Positions 8,247-18,117 are shown, counted from the first letter of the stretch. The stretch is DNA of 64,000 bases from JAAFIP01 sp031367325 (GCA_031367325.1 JANLPQ010000055.1:1-64000), one strand, 5' to 3'. The notes: generated by a model from the letters alone, not told the origin. Numbers and translations are program-made.

Positions 8247-11195
8247 TTACAGCGTACGCGCTACTTCGCGAATCTCAAAGAACTCCAGCACGTCATTTTC
8301 TTGAATGTCGTTGTAGTTCTTGATGTTCAAGCCGCACTCAAAGCCTTCTTTGACTTCTTTCGCGTCGTCTTTAAAGCGCTTGAGCGAATCAAGCTCGCCA
8401 GTGAAGATAACCACGTTGTCGCGCAGCAGGCGCAGCTTGGCAGTGCGCTTGACCAAACCTGAGGTGACCATACAACCTGCAATCGAGCCAATCTTGGTAA
8501 CGCGGAACACCTGGCGAATCTCGGCCGTGCCCAAGATTTCTTCTTTCTTGTCTGGTGTCAGCATGCCCGACATAGCGGCTTTCACGTCATCTACAGCGTC
8601 ATAAATGATGTTGTAGTAGCGAATGTCGACGCCGTTATTTTCAGCGGTCTTGCGTGCGCCTGCGTCTGCACGGGTGTTAAAGCCAATGATGACAGCCTTG
8701 GACGCAATAGCCAAGTTCACATCTGATTCACTGATACCGCCTACAGCAGTAAACACCATTTGCACTTTGACTTCGGGTGTAGATAGCTTGAGCAGCGACT
8801 GGGCCAACGCTTCTTGCGAGCCTTGCATGTCGGCTTTGACAATGATGGGCAGCAATTTAACTTCGCCCGCGTTGATATCAGAAAACATATTTTCCAACTT
8901 GGCGGCTTGAAGTTTAGACAGCTTGGTATTGCGGAACTTGCCAGCGCGGTAAGTGGCAATCTCGCGCACACGGCGCTCGTCCAACATCACCATAAACTCA
9001 TCGCCTGCAGAGGGCACTTCGGTCAAGCCTTGGATCTCCACGGGAATCGACGGGCCTGCGGTTTTAATCGGTAAGCCATTTTCGTCCAGCATAGCGCGCA
9101 CGCGGCCATAGGTCGATCCTGCTAACACCATGTCACCGGCTTTGAGCGTACCCGATTGCACCAAAATAGTGGCCACTGGGCCGCGGCCTTTGTCTAGGCG
9201 CGCTTCGATCACCAAGCCTTTGGCCATGGAGTCGACGGGCGCTTTAAGTTCTAACACTTCGGCTTGCAACAAGACTTGCTCTAGCAGCGCGTCAATACCC
9301 ACGCCGGTTTTGGCCGACACGGAGACAAACGGCGAATCGCCGCCAAATTCTTCAGGCACTACCTCTTCGGCCACCAGCTCGTTTTTCACGCGCTCAGGGT
9401 TGGAATCGGGCTTGTCGATTTTGTTGATTGCGACAACGATAGGTACGCCTGCTGCTTTGGCGTGTTTGATAGCTTCTTTGGTTTGCGGCATCACGCCGTC
9501 GTCGGCTGCCACCACCAAGATCACAATGTCAGTCGCCTTGGCACCGCGTGCACGCATGGCCGTAAACGCCTCGTGACCGGGCGTGTCCAAGAACGACACC
9601 ATACCGCGCGGAGTTTCCACGTGGTAAGCGCCAATGTGCTGGGTAATGCCACCAGCTTCGCCCGATGCCACTTTGGCACGGCGAATGTAGTCCAAGAGCG
9701 AGGTTTTGCCGTGGTCGACGTGGCCCATAACAGTTACTACCGGTGCGCGTGGCAACAGTTCAGCAGTTTGTTCTGCGCCTTCGTCGTCGGTAAATGCCTC
9801 TGGGTCGTCTAGTGCAGCCACTACAGCTTTGTGGCCGAGTTCTTCCACCACAATCATGGCGGTGTCTTGGTCTAGCGGCTGGTTGATAGTGACCATCTGG
9901 CCGAGCTTCATCAACTTCATGATGACCTCAGACGATTTGACCGCCATCTTGTGGGCCAATTCCGCTACGGTAATGGTTTCGGGCACATGCACTTCAATGA
10001 CGCGTGCTTCTACCGCTGCTGCCGGTGCTTGTTGTTCGCGGTCGTCGTCGCCACCACGGCGTTTGCCGCGTGGGCCGCCGCGCCAGTTGCTGCGGCCTAC
10101 GCCGCCGCTGCTGTCGCCACGGGTTTTGATTTCTTTCTTCTTGGCCGGGTCGCCGCCCCAGCTGGAGGACAGTTTTTCAGACTTCACTTCAGTCTTCGCG
10201 CCGCGCGGGCCGCTGGTAGGCGACGCCGCACCTGCTGCTGGCTTGGCACCCGGTGCGCCCGCTGGCTTGTGCAGCGTACCCTTTACGCCTTCTTTAGACA
10301 CAGGCTTGGTTTCTTCAGGCTTTTTAGCCACTAGCACGCGCTTGGGTGCATTCATCATGGCGCGAATGGCTACGGCTTCTGCCAGTGCTTTGTCGCGTCG
10401 CTCGGTCAAGTCTTTGGCGCGCGCTACGTCGTCGGCCTTAGCCTCGGCAGCTACACGCACAGCCTCGTCGGCGCTGGCTTTGGCCTTGTTGGCCACGGCG
10501 GCGGCAGCGGCTTCTTTGTCTGCTTGTGCGGAGTTGATGTTGGCAACCACGGCGTCTTTTTCAGCGCGTACAGCTTGCTTGCGTGCGGCATCTTCTGCCT
10601 GCATTTGTGCTAGCGTTTTAGTAGCTGGTTGAGCAGTATCTACTTGGCTTGCACCCTCTTTTTGCACATCATTTTGGGCACGATTGGCATCTTCTACAGC
10701 TTTTTGGGCTACTGCCATGTCGCGCTCTTCTTGCGCTTCTCGCACGCGGCGGCGCTCGGTCAACTCTTCTTCTTGGCGATTAAGCAGCTCTGCTTGGCGA
10801 CGGGCTTCGTCCTCGCGGCGGGCTAGCTCGGCATCATCCAACACCAAGGCGTTAGATTGTGCAGCGTCATCCGCAGCGGCGGTTTCAACCTCGTCATCAC
10901 GCTGCACGAAGGTACGCTTTTTACGCACTTCTACCTGGATGGTGCGCGCTTTGCCTGTAGCGTCAGCTTGCTTGATTTCGGTGGTAGATTTTTTTACCAG
11001 CGTGATTTTTTTGCGCTCAGCCGAGGCGGTGCCATGGCTGGTCTGCAAAAAAGTCAGCAGCTTTTGCTTGTCGGAGTCGGTCAGCACATCGCTGGCAGAC
11101 GCCTTGGGTACACCGGCACTTTTGAGCTGGTCTAGCAGCGTGTCGGTAGATTTTTTGAGTTCGCCTGCGAACTCGGAGACTGTGGTACTTGACAT
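8247..11195 (-). CDS. infB: Translation initiation factor IF-2
   Basis: GTPase that brings initiator tRNA to the ribosome. 982 residues. N-terminal IF2_N domain (TVSEFAGELKKSTDTLLDQLKSAG), then a long Ala/Glu/Lys-rich low-complexity linker (about residues 110-390), a second IF2_N module (ETITVAELAHKMAVKSSEVI), the G domain with GHVDHGKTSLLDYIRR near residue 490, DTPGHEAF and NKIDK, and C-terminal domains ending in the cold-shock-like EFFEIREVARTL. The linker carries a repeat copy at 10615-10650, read as TAQPATKTLAQ. It is second to nusA in the operon, 24 bases downstream. Confidence 0.98.
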   Translation of the reverse strand: MSSTTVSEFAGELKKSTDTLLDQLKSAGVPKASASDVLTDSDKQKLLTFLQTSHGTASAERKKITLVKKSTTEIKQADATGKARTIQVEVRKKRTFVQRDDEVETAAADDAAQSNALVLDDAELARREDEARRQAELLNRQEEELTERRRVREAQEERDMAVAQKAVEDANRAQNDVQKEGASQVDTAQPATKTLAQMQAEDAARKQAVRAEKDAVVANINSAQADKEAAAAAVANKAKASADEAVRVAAEAKADDVARAKDLTERRDKALAEAVAIRAMMNAPKRVLVAKKPEETKPVSKEGVKGTLHKPAGAPGAKPAAGAASPTSGPRGAKTEVKSEKLSSSWGGDPAKKKEIKTRGDSSGGVGRSNWRGGPRGKRRGGDDDREQQAPAAAVEARVIEVHVPETITVAELAHKMAVKSSEVIMKLMKLGQMVTINQPLDQDTAMIVVEELGHKAVVAALDDPEAFTDDEGAEQTAELLPRAPVVTVMGHVDHGKTSLLDYIRRAKVASGEAGGITQHIGAYHVETPRGMVSFLDTPGHEAFTAMRARGAKATDIVILVVAADDGVMPQTKEAIKHAKAAGVPIVVAINKIDKPDSNPERVKNELVAEEVVPEEFGGDSPFVSVSAKTGVGIDALLEQVLLQAEVLELKAPVDSMAKGLVIEARLDKGRGPVATILVQSGTLKAGDMVLAGSTYGRVRAMLDENGLPIKTAGPSIPVEIQGLTEVPSAGDEFMVMLDERRVREIATYRAGKFRNTKLSKLQAAKLENMFSDINAGEVKLLPIIVKADMQGSQEALAQSLLKLSTPEVKVQMVFTAVGGISESDVNLAIASKAVIIGFNTRADAGARKTAENNGVDIRYYNIIYDAVDDVKAAMSGMLTPDKKEEILGTAEIRQVFRVTKIGSIAGCMVTSGLVKRTAKLRLLRDNVVIFTGELDSLKRFKDDAKEVKEGFECGLNIKNYNDIQENDVLEFFEIREVARTL
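10615..10650 (-). repeat. Dispersed repeat, copy 5, inside infB
   Basis: Core TAGCTGGTTGAGCAGT at 10621-10636 followed by ATCTACTTGG. Sense copy, read DTAQPATKTLA in the IF-2 linker, where insertions are well tolerated. One substitution changes the usual AQAA to AQPA. Confidence 0.75.
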
Positions 11196-11219
11196 AATTT
11201 GTTGCTCGTCTCCATGATG

Positions 11220-12791
11220 TTATTGAGCCGCTGGCTCAGCATCGTTTGCATTAACTGGTTTGTTGGTCGCTTCGTCAGCAACCTTTGGGTTTGCTTCATT
11301 AGCAAACCAGTGTTCACGCGCTTTCATAATCAACGCGGTAGCCTCTTCTGCAGCTTGACCGGTAATGTCGGTGAGCTCGTCGGTGGCTAGGTCGGCCAGA
11401 TCATCGCGGGTGTTCACGCCTGCAGCCTGCAGCTTGGCAATCAGCTCGGCGTTCAGGCCGTCCAAGTGGTTGAGATCTTGACTCACAGGCCCGCCTTCGG
11501 CAGACTCTTCTTTGGCAATGGCCATGGTCAGCAACGCGTCTTTAGCGCGGGTACGCAGCTCGGTCACTGTATCTTCGTCAAAGCTGGCGATCTCCAGCAT
11601 CTCTTGCAGCGGAACATAGGCCACTTCTTCCAGACTGGTAAAGCCTTCTTCGATCAAAATGTCGGCGACTTCTTGGTCAACGTCTAGCTTGGCCATAAAC
11701 AAAGCGCGTGTGCCTTCGGTCTCGTTGGCTTGCTTTTGCGCAGATTCTGCGGCGTCCATGATATTGATCTTCCAGCCGGTCAAATCAGACGCTAGGCGCA
11801 CGTTTTGCCCGCCGCGGCCAATGGCAATCGCCAGGTTTTCCTCGTCGACCACCACGTCCATGGCGTGGCGCTCTTCGTCTACCACGATAGAGCTCACGTT
11901 GGCCGGGGCCAGTGCGCCAATCACAAACTGCGCTGGGTCTTCGCTCCACAGCACAATGTCGACACGCTCGCCTGCCAGTTCGGTAGTGACAGCGTTCACA
12001 CGCGTGCCGCGCACACCTACGCAGGTACCAATGGGGTCCACGCGCTTGTCATGCGAAATCACGGCGATCTTGGCGCGCGAGCCAGCGTCGCGGGCGCATG
12101 ATTTAATCTCTAACAAGCCTTGCTCAATCTCGGGCACTTCGTTGCGAAACAGCTCCATCATGTACTGCGGTGCTGAGCGGGACAAGATGATCGGCGCACC
12201 GCGCAAGGTGGTGTCTACCTCCATGATCATGGCGCGCACACGGTCTCCAGAGCGCAAGTTTTCTTTAGGAATCATCTCGCTACGGCGCAGGCGGCCTTCA
12301 ACACGGCCGCTCTCTACGATGATGTCGCCTTTGTCCATACGCTTGACAGTGCCAACAAAAATCTTCTCGCCACGGCTCATAAAGTCGTTCAAGATAATTT
12401 CGCGCTCAGCATCGCGTATTTTTTGCAAAATCACTTGCTTGGCGGCCATCGCGCCAATGCGGCCAATCGGCACCGACTCAATCGGTTTTTCGATGTAGTC
12501 GCCCTCTTCGATGTCGGCCAACTGGTCTTTAGCGTCCATCAGCATTTCTTCGGCATCGGGATTTTGCAGGCCAGCGTCGTCAGCCACTACCAGCCAGCGG
12601 CGAAAGGTTTCGTAATTGCCAGAGTCACGGTCGAGCGCCACACGAATCTCCACGTCGCCGTGGCCTTCGGTTTGCTGCAGCTTTTTGGTGGCTTGCGCCA
12701 GCGCAGCTTCTACTGCACCAAACACCACGTCTTGCTCAACGTTTTTCTCACGGGAAATGGCTTCAATCAGCATCAACATTTCACGGTTCAT
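11220..12791 (-). CDS. nusA: Transcription termination/antitermination protein NusA
   Basis: RNA polymerase-binding elongation factor. 523 residues: the N-terminal RNAP-binding domain (MNREMLMLIEAISREKNVEQ), S1 domain (about 135-200, GTVKRMDKGDIIVESGRVEG), two KH domains (VDPIGTCVGVRGTRVNAV and AIGRGGQNVRLASDLTGW), and two C-terminal helix-hairpin-helix acidic repeats (LIEEGFTSLEEVAYVP; LDGLNAELIAKLQAAGV). It follows rimP after about 110 bases and precedes infB. Confidence 0.98.
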   Translation of the reverse strand: MNREMLMLIEAISREKNVEQDVVFGAVEAALAQATKKLQQTEGHGDVEIRVALDRDSGNYETFRRWLVVADDAGLQNPDAEEMLMDAKDQLADIEEGDYIEKPIESVPIGRIGAMAAKQVILQKIRDAEREIILNDFMSRGEKIFVGTVKRMDKGDIIVESGRVEGRLRRSEMIPKENLRSGDRVRAMIMEVDTTLRGAPIILSRSAPQYMMELFRNEVPEIEQGLLEIKSCARDAGSRAKIAVISHDKRVDPIGTCVGVRGTRVNAVTTELAGERVDIVLWSEDPAQFVIGALAPANVSSIVVDEERHAMDVVVDEENLAIAIGRGGQNVRLASDLTGWKINIMDAAESAQKQANETEGTRALFMAKLDVDQEVADILIEEGFTSLEEVAYVPLQEMLEIASFDEDTVTELRTRAKDALLTMAIAKEESAEGGPVSQDLNHLDGLNAELIAKLQAAGVNTRDDLADLATDELTDITGQAAEEATALIMKAREHWFANEANPKVADEATNKPVNANDAEPAAQ

Positions 12792-12902
12792 GTCACTAGC
12801 TCCTTAAATCATCAAAACTAAATGGTGCGGCAATTCGCCGCAGCACAAAACTACCCTCACTACAACTTGCACTTTTGCAAATTGCACTTGAAATCACAAA
12901 AG

Positions 12903-13469
12903 TCACTCACTATCTGACTTGGCCTTGCGACCCTTAAAGTCAACAATCGGTGCCAGACGTGCTTCGCGCAATTCATCCAAAGTAAAGCCCAAGGCTTGCA
13001 TGGGTTGCGGCGCTTTCTTCTTGCTCACCCGCACGCCGGGCTTAGGCTCGGGCGCATCGCTCCAGACGATTTGCCAAACTCCTGCCTCAGCGATCTCCAG
13101 CGTGCCGCGAAACTTCTTGCGCTTGGCATTCACCTGCCCTTGCGCGGCCTCGCCCATCGGGGCTTTCAGCGTAATGTCAATCACCTCGCCTACAAAACGC
13201 TCAAAATCTGCCGCATGGCGCAGTGGCCGGTCAATACCCGGCGACGACACTTCCAAGCGGCGATACTCAATTTCTTCCACCTCTAGCGCAAACTGCAATT
13301 GGCGCGTGACGCGTTCGCAGTCTTCTACCGCTACCAAATTGCCTGGTGCGCCTGCTGTCCAAGGGTGGTCTATCGTGATGCGCAGCAGGCCGCCTGCAGA
13401 GCGGTCAATCTCTACAAGGTCATAACCTAAACCACCCACGGTGGTTTCAACAATGCTCTGCAAACTCAC
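12903..13469 (-). CDS. rimP: Ribosome maturation factor RimP
   Basis: 30S subunit maturation factor and first gene of the nusA-infB operon. About 188 residues. Seen: SLQSIVETTVGGLGYDLVEIDRS, GGLLRITID, VEDCERVTRQL and the signature EVSSPGIDRPLRHAADFERFVGE. The C-terminal half has an extra basic stretch (VSKKKAPQP) before LREARLAPIVDFKGRKAK. No ATG is available; GTG at 13469 fits the family N-terminus best, while GTG at 13481 in the same frame would add MCFT. Neither has a well-spaced ribosome site, which is unusual for this operon. Confidence 0.93.
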   Translation of the reverse strand: MSLQSIVETTVGGLGYDLVEIDRSAGGLLRITIDHPWTAGAPGNLVAVEDCERVTRQLQFALEVEEIEYRRLEVSSPGIDRPLRHAADFERFVGEVIDITLKAPMGEAAQGQVNAKRKKFRGTLEIAEAGVWQIVWSDAPEPKPGVRVSKKKAPQPMQALGFTLDELREARLAPIVDFKGRKAKSDSE

Positions 13470-13557
13470 GGTAAAACACACACCCTATGCAACAAAATCT
13501 GCACTAAATTCCAGCTAAACCATTCTGCCCAACCGGCCTATCGAAAACCGTTCGGCC

Positions 13558-13587
13558 AAAAAAAAACGGGCGCTAAATGCCGCCCGT
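13558..13587 (-). terminator. Rho-independent terminator after alkB
   Basis: On the minus strand: stem ACGGGCG, loop GCATTTAG, stem CGCCCGT, followed by a run of eight or more T. It lies 33 bases after the alkB-like stop and before rimP, separating the two transcripts. Confidence 0.85.
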
Positions 13588-13619
13588 CTGGTCGATATGT
13601 ATCTGATTATAAAGGTTTT

Positions 13620-14678
13620 TTAGGCCTTTGCCAAGTTACTAGGGGCGGTATTTTGCAGTGCAGCAATGCGTCGGTGCATTAATTTAAACCACAAAGGCGG
13701 CACCATGGCCAGCATCAGGCACCCGGCGTAGCCCGTGGGCAGCTGCGGGCCGGGTAATGCTTGCAGCGTGGCATAGGGCTTCCAGGCGTGCATATGGTGG
13801 TCCGAGTGGCGCTGCAGGTTAGCCAGCAGGCTGTTGGTTACTACATGGTCGGCGTTCCAAGCGTGCATCATGCCAAAAGCCTCGCGCTTGGTGCCGTTGG
13901 TATTGCGCTGCAGGCCGTAATGCTCAATATAGTTGACCACCTCTAATAACAAAAACGCCACTACAGATTGGCCAGCAAAAAACACTATATATTTGATAGC
14001 TGCTTGAGCAGGTAACACAAGGGTTGGAAGCACTAAAAGCATAATAGATGCGACCGTGCTCCACAGCAGCGGGCTATGTATCCAAGACGATTTTATTTGC
14101 CGTAAACGCTGGCCTTCCAGCCGCCAGCCGCTGGCCAAGCAGCCCCACAGGGTACGTGGTAAAAACCGGTACAAACTCTCACCATAGCGGGCAGATGCAG
14201 GGTCGTCATGCGTGGCCGCCCGGGGGTGGTGACCGCGGTAATGCTCCACCATGAAGTGGCCGTAGCACACGCTGGTCATCAGCACCCAGCCGCAAAAACG
14301 GTCGATTTTCAGCTTGCTGTGACCAAGTTCGTGTGCAAAAGTGATGCCTTGCGACCCTGTCACGTAGCCCACCGCAAAGGCCAGCCCCAGCGTGGTGATC
14401 CACTCACCTTGCACGGCGGCATAGGCCCCTAAGCCAATCAGCGCCAGCTGCAGCAGCACAAAAATACGCAAAATCCAAGAAAAATAGGACAAATTAGCTG
14501 TGGGGTCTACTGCGTGAGGCGAAGTTTTACCACCCGGCAAATACACATCTAACAAAACCACCACCACCCAAATCACCAAAGTCAGCACGCCGCTAAGGTG
14601 TGGGGCAGTCAGTACGCCCACAACAGCCAAAAGGGGTAAGGCCAAAGCCAGCAGGAAACGGTGATCTGAAATTCGCAT
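13620..14678 (-). CDS. alkB: AlkB-type alkane 1-monooxygenase
   Basis: Integral-membrane non-haem di-iron hydroxylase, expected to oxidise medium-chain alkanes to 1-alkanols with rubredoxin as electron donor. 352 residues. The His clusters of the family are all present: HELGH (116-120), EHYRGHHPRAATHDDPASARYG (from about 145), NYIEHYGL, and LQRHSDHHMHAWKPY near residue 305. Six hydrophobic segments. No rubredoxin or reductase gene is adjacent. A sense copy of the dispersed repeat codes for PAQAAIKYIV in a transmembrane region around residue 230. It has its own terminator. The substrate could also be another terminal methyl compound. Confidence 0.9.
   Translation of the reverse strand: MRISDHRFLLALALPLLAVVGVLTAPHLSGVLTLVIWVVVVLLDVYLPGGKTSPHAVDPTANLSYFSWILRIFVLLQLALIGLGAYAAVQGEWITTLGLAFAVGYVTGSQGITFAHELGHSKLKIDRFCGWVLMTSVCYGHFMVEHYRGHHPRAATHDDPASARYGESLYRFLPRTLWGCLASGWRLEGQRLRQIKSSWIHSPLLWSTVASIMLLVLPTLVLPAQAAIKYIVFFAGQSVVAFLLLEVVNYIEHYGLQRNTNGTKREAFGMMHAWNADHVVTNSLLANLQRHSDHHMHAWKPYATLQALPGPQLPTGYAGCLMLAMVPPLWFKLMHRRIAALQNTAPSNLAKA
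13985..14045 (-). repeat. Dispersed repeat, copy 6, inside alkB
   Basis: Exact core TAGCTGCTTGAGCAGG at 13997-14012. Sense copy read PAQAAIKYIV; hydrophobic enough to sit in a membrane helix. Confidence 0.85.
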
Positions 14679-14749
14679 AAATCATATTTTCTTATAGCTT
14701 GAACGCAGATGCAAGCAGGGAAACCACTCAGCGCATGGATAATCAAGCC

Positions 14750-15982
14750 ATGAATCCCTTGCTTTCCACGCTGCAGCCTTACCCTTTTGAAAGGCTGAAG
14801 GCGCTTTTTGCACCCATTACGCCCAACCTTGCTTATCGCGCTATCAGCCTGGGTATTGGCGAGCCCAAGCACGCTACGCCGCAGTTGATTAAAGACGCAT
14901 TGGTGAGCAATCTACAGGGCCTGGCGGGCTACCCGGCTACTGCAGGCGAGCCTGCATTGCGCCAAGCATGCGCGGCTTGGCTAAAGCGCCGTTACGATGT
15001 GACGGTGGATGCCACCACTCAGATTTTGCCGGTTAATGGTTCGCGCGAGGCGCTGTTCTCGCTAACGCAATCAGTTGTCGACCCGACTAAGGCGGGTGCC
15101 ACCGTACTCAGCCCTAACCCGTTCTACCAAATCTACGAAGGTGCCGCCCTGCTGGCAGGTGCCAAGCCGTACTATGTCAGCAGCGACCCGGCGCGCAACT
15201 TTGCCGTGGACTGGGACAGTGTGCCTGCCGATGTATGGGCCGCCACACAACTGGTCTTCGCTTGCTCCCCTGGCAACCCCACGGGCGCGGTGATGGCGCT
15301 GGATGAATGGAAAAAGCTGTTTGCCCTGTCTGACCAATACGGTTTTGTGATTGCGTCGGACGAATGCTATAGCGAGATTTATTTTCGTGACGAACCACCG
15401 CTGGGTGGGCTGGAGGCCGCAGTCAAGTTAGGTCGGCGCGATTTTAAAAACTTGATCGCCATGACCTCTCTGTCTAAGCGCAGCAACGTACCGGGCATGC
15501 GCAGTGGTTTTGTGGCGGGCGATGCCGCCCTGATCAAGCAGTTTTTGCTGTACCGCACCTACCACGGTAGCGCCATGAGCGGCACGGTGCAAGCCGCCAG
15601 TATTGCCGCGTGGAACGATGAACAGCATGTAGTGAACAATCGCGCACTGTACCGCGAGAAATTTGCCCAAGTCACGCCGTTGCTGGCCAGTGTGTTGAAT
15701 GTCAAGCTGCCAGACGCCGCTTTCTACCTATGGGCGCAAATTCCTAAAAATGTGTGCGGTGGATCCGACACCGCCTTCGCGGCGCAGCTTTTAGAACAAT
15801 ACAATGTGACCGTGCTGCCCGGCAGCTACCTTGCGCGCGAGGCCACCGTTCGTGGGCACAGCAGCAACCCCGGTGCAGGCTTTATCCGCATGGCGCTGGT
15901 GGCTCCCACCGACGAATGTGCCGAGGCTGCGCAGCGTATTGTCGATTTTGTTACTAAAAATTCCAGCCTGTCTAAACTCTGA
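14750..15982 (+). CDS. dapC: Succinyldiaminopimelate transaminase
   Basis: PLP-dependent class I/II aminotransferase of lysine/diaminopimelate synthesis (acylated branch). About 410 residues from the ATG at 14750 (MNPLLSTLQPYPFERLKALF), which matches family N-termini; an upstream in-frame ATG at 14699 is less likely. Seen: GIGEPKHATP, GYPATAGEPALRQACAAWLKRRY, NGSREALF, NPFYQIYEGAALLAGA, CSPGNPTGA, the Asp/Tyr pair SDECYSEIY, the PLP lysine in SLSKRSNVPGMRSGF, and the carboxylate-binding Arg in GFIRMALV. It is directly followed by dapD (19-bp gap). Confidence 0.93.
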   Translation: MNPLLSTLQPYPFERLKALFAPITPNLAYRAISLGIGEPKHATPQLIKDALVSNLQGLAGYPATAGEPALRQACAAWLKRRYDVTVDATTQILPVNGSREALFSLTQSVVDPTKAGATVLSPNPFYQIYEGAALLAGAKPYYVSSDPARNFAVDWDSVPADVWAATQLVFACSPGNPTGAVMALDEWKKLFALSDQYGFVIASDECYSEIYFRDEPPLGGLEAAVKLGRRDFKNLIAMTSLSKRSNVPGMRSGFVAGDAALIKQFLLYRTYHGSAMSGTVQAASIAAWNDEQHVVNNRALYREKFAQVTPLLASVLNVKLPDAAFYLWAQIPKNVCGGSDTAFAAQLLEQYNVTVLPGSYLAREATVRGHSSNPGAGFIRMALVAPTDECAEAAQRIVDFVTKNSSLSKL

Positions 15983-16001
15983 TAATTTACCTTTCTACAA
16001 C

Positions 16002-16826
16002 ATGACCCAACAACTACAAACGATCATCGACGCCGCATGGGACAACCGTGCCGCCCTGTCCCCCACCGCTGCGCCGCAAGAAACTCTAGACGCTGTTGAG
16101 CATGTCATCAACGAGCTGAACAAAGGCCAGCTGCGTGTAGCCACCCGCGAAGGCGTGGGCCAATGGACCACACACCAGTGGATTAAAAAAGCCGTGCTGC
16201 TGTCGTTTCGCCTGAAAGATAACGAAGTCATCAAAGCCGGTGACCTGGGCTTTTATGACAAAGTACAAACCAAGTTTGCCCATCTGTCAGAAGACGAGAT
16301 GAAAGCCACCGGCGTGCGCGTAGTGCCCCCCGCTGTAGCGCGGCGCGGCAGCTACATTGCCAAAGGTGCCATTTTGATGCCGTCGTATGTCAACATCGGC
16401 GCGTATGTGGATGAAGGCACTATGGTCGATACCTGGGCCACCGTGGGCAGCTGCGCACAGATCGGCAAAAACGTGCACCTGTCCGGCGGCGTGGGCATTG
16501 GCGGCGTGCTGGAACCTGTGCAGGCAGGCCCTACCATTATTGAAGACAACTGCTTTATCGGTGCGCGCAGCGAGGTGGTTGAAGGCGTTATTGTGGAAGA
16601 AAACTCTGTGCTGTCGATGGGCGTGTACATCGGCCAAAGCACCCCCATCTACGACCGTGCTACCGGCCAAACCACCTATGGCCGTGTGCCATCAGGCTCG
16701 GTGGTTATCAGTGGTACGCTACCTAAAGACGGCGGCAGGTACAGCCTGTATGCTGCCATTATTGTCAAACGTGTTGACGCGCAAACCCGCGCTAAAACCA
16801 GTTTGAATGATTTACTGCGTGATTGA
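16002..16826 (+). CDS. dapD: Tetrahydrodipicolinate N-succinyltransferase
   Basis: Adds succinyl to tetrahydrodipicolinate from succinyl-CoA, the step before DapC in lysine and peptidoglycan precursor synthesis. 274 residues from the ATG at 16002, the usual length. N-terminal helical domain (IDAAWDNRAALSP), then a left-handed beta-helix of hexapeptide repeats: GAYVDEGTMVDTWATVGSCAQIGKNVHLSGGVGIGGVLEP, IGARSEVVEGVIVEENSVLSMGV, and the C-terminal GRYSLYAAIIVKRVD. Forms a trimer. Confidence 0.98.
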   Translation: MTQQLQTIIDAAWDNRAALSPTAAPQETLDAVEHVINELNKGQLRVATREGVGQWTTHQWIKKAVLLSFRLKDNEVIKAGDLGFYDKVQTKFAHLSEDEMKATGVRVVPPAVARRGSYIAKGAILMPSYVNIGAYVDEGTMVDTWATVGSCAQIGKNVHLSGGVGIGGVLEPVQAGPTIIEDNCFIGARSEVVEGVIVEENSVLSMGVYIGQSTPIYDRATGQTTYGRVPSGSVVISGTLPKDGGRYSLYAAIIVKRVDAQTRAKTSLNDLLRD

Positions 16827-16849
16827 GTTGTTAAATTAGAAGCCAAATA

Positions 16850-16898
16850 AGGCTTTTAGCCCGTAGATACTGCTCAAGCAGCTACGAAATTAATAGTA
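16850..16898 (+). repeat. Dispersed repeat, copy 7, upstream of pilU
   Basis: Core ACTGCTCAAGCAGCTA at 16869-16884 between dapD and pilU, ending about 5 bases before the pilU ribosome site GGAGAG. Confidence 0.8.
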
Positions 16899-16914
16899 AA
16901 CAGGAGAGACAAGT

Positions 16915-18084
16915 ATGAGTACGATGGAACGTATTTTGAAGCTGATGGCCGAGAAAAAAGCCTCTGACGTGTACTTGTCAGCCTACTCGCCTGCCACTAT
17001 CAAAATCAACGGCCAGTGCGTGCCGATCAACAGCCAAGCGCTGCCGGCAGACGCACCCAAAAGCTTCTTGGCCGAAGTGTTGCCCGCCACCCGTATTGAA
17101 GAACTAGAAGAAACCGGCGAGCTGAACATGGCGCACGCCTTGCCCGGCGTGGGTAATTTTCGTATCAGCGCCATGCGCCAGCGCGGCAGCTACGCGGTGG
17201 TGATCCGTTACATTGCTACCGACATTCCGCTGCTAGAAACATTGAATGTGCCGCCCATTTTGAGCGACCTCATCATGGAAAAGCGCGGCTTGATTTTGAT
17301 GGTGGGTGCCACTGGCGCAGGCAAATCCACTACGCTGGCATCTATGATCGACCAGCGCAACATGAAGGCACCGGGCCACATCTTGACAGTAGAAGACCCA
17401 GTAGAATTTTTGTTTACCAACAAAAAATCCATCATTAACCAGCGCGAGGTAGGTAGCGACACCAGCTCGATGCAAGTAGCGCTGAAAAACGCCTTGCGCC
17501 AAGCACCCGACGTGATTTTAATTGGCGAGATCCGCGACCGCGAAACCATGTCAGCCGCCATTGCCTACGCGCAGTCAGGCCACCTGTGCCTGGCCACCAT
17601 GCACGCTAACAACAGCTACCAGGCGCTCAACCGAATACTCAGTTTTTACCCGGTCGAAGTGCGTTTGACCATGCTGGGTGATTTGGCATCAGCCCTCAAA
17701 GCCGTTGTCTCCCAGCGCCTGCTGCGCACCGTGCACGGCACGCGCACCCCGGCGGTAGAGGTGATGCTCAACACCAAGCTGATTTCTGACTTGATCGAAA
17801 AAGGCGACTTCTCGGGTGCGAAGGAAGCCATGGAAAATTCAATGGTGGAAGGATCGCAAACCTTTGAGCAAGACATTGCCCGCCTGATCGTAGAAGGCAC
17901 CATCGACCGCAAAGAAGGCCTGACTTACGCCGACAGCCCTACTAACTTGATGTGGCGCTTGGCCAATGATTTTGCCAATGCACAAAAAGCGACTGAGCCA
18001 GAGGCCGAGATCGACGATACGCCATCGTTTACCGAAATTACCCTGGACGTTAAACACGCTGACTCGCAGCACGGTAGGCTGTAA
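16915..18084 (+). CDS. pilU: PilT/PilU-family pilus retraction ATPase
   Basis: Hexameric motor ATPase for type IV pilus retraction. 389 residues, start ATG preceded by GGAGAG. Seen: Walker A GATGAGKST near residue 133, Asp box LTVEDPVEF, Walker B VILIGEIRDRETM, His box HLCLATMHANN, and the PilU-like C-terminus past ARLIVEGTIDRKEGLTYADSPTNLMW. The long acidic tail and N-terminal MERILKLMAEKKASDVYLS favour PilU over PilT, but no paralogue is in the window for comparison. It follows the dap genes, an arrangement I recall from related Comamonadaceae. Confidence 0.9.
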   Translation: MSTMERILKLMAEKKASDVYLSAYSPATIKINGQCVPINSQALPADAPKSFLAEVLPATRIEELEETGELNMAHALPGVGNFRISAMRQRGSYAVVIRYIATDIPLLETLNVPPILSDLIMEKRGLILMVGATGAGKSTTLASMIDQRNMKAPGHILTVEDPVEFLFTNKKSIINQREVGSDTSSMQVALKNALRQAPDVILIGEIRDRETMSAAIAYAQSGHLCLATMHANNSYQALNRILSFYPVEVRLTMLGDLASALKAVVSQRLLRTVHGTRTPAVEVMLNTKLISDLIEKGDFSGAKEAMENSMVEGSQTFEQDIARLIVEGTIDRKEGLTYADSPTNLMWRLANDFANAQKATEPEAEIDDTPSFTEITLDVKHADSQHGRL

Positions 18085-18117
18085 ATTAGTTAGTTGTTCG
18101 TTGAGGTTTGAAGTCGG

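Noticed and set aside
13620..14678. Fatty-acid desaturase as an alternative for the alkB-like gene
   Set aside because: The NYIEHYGL and LQRHSDHH motifs and the EHYRGHH box fit AlkB, not desaturases.
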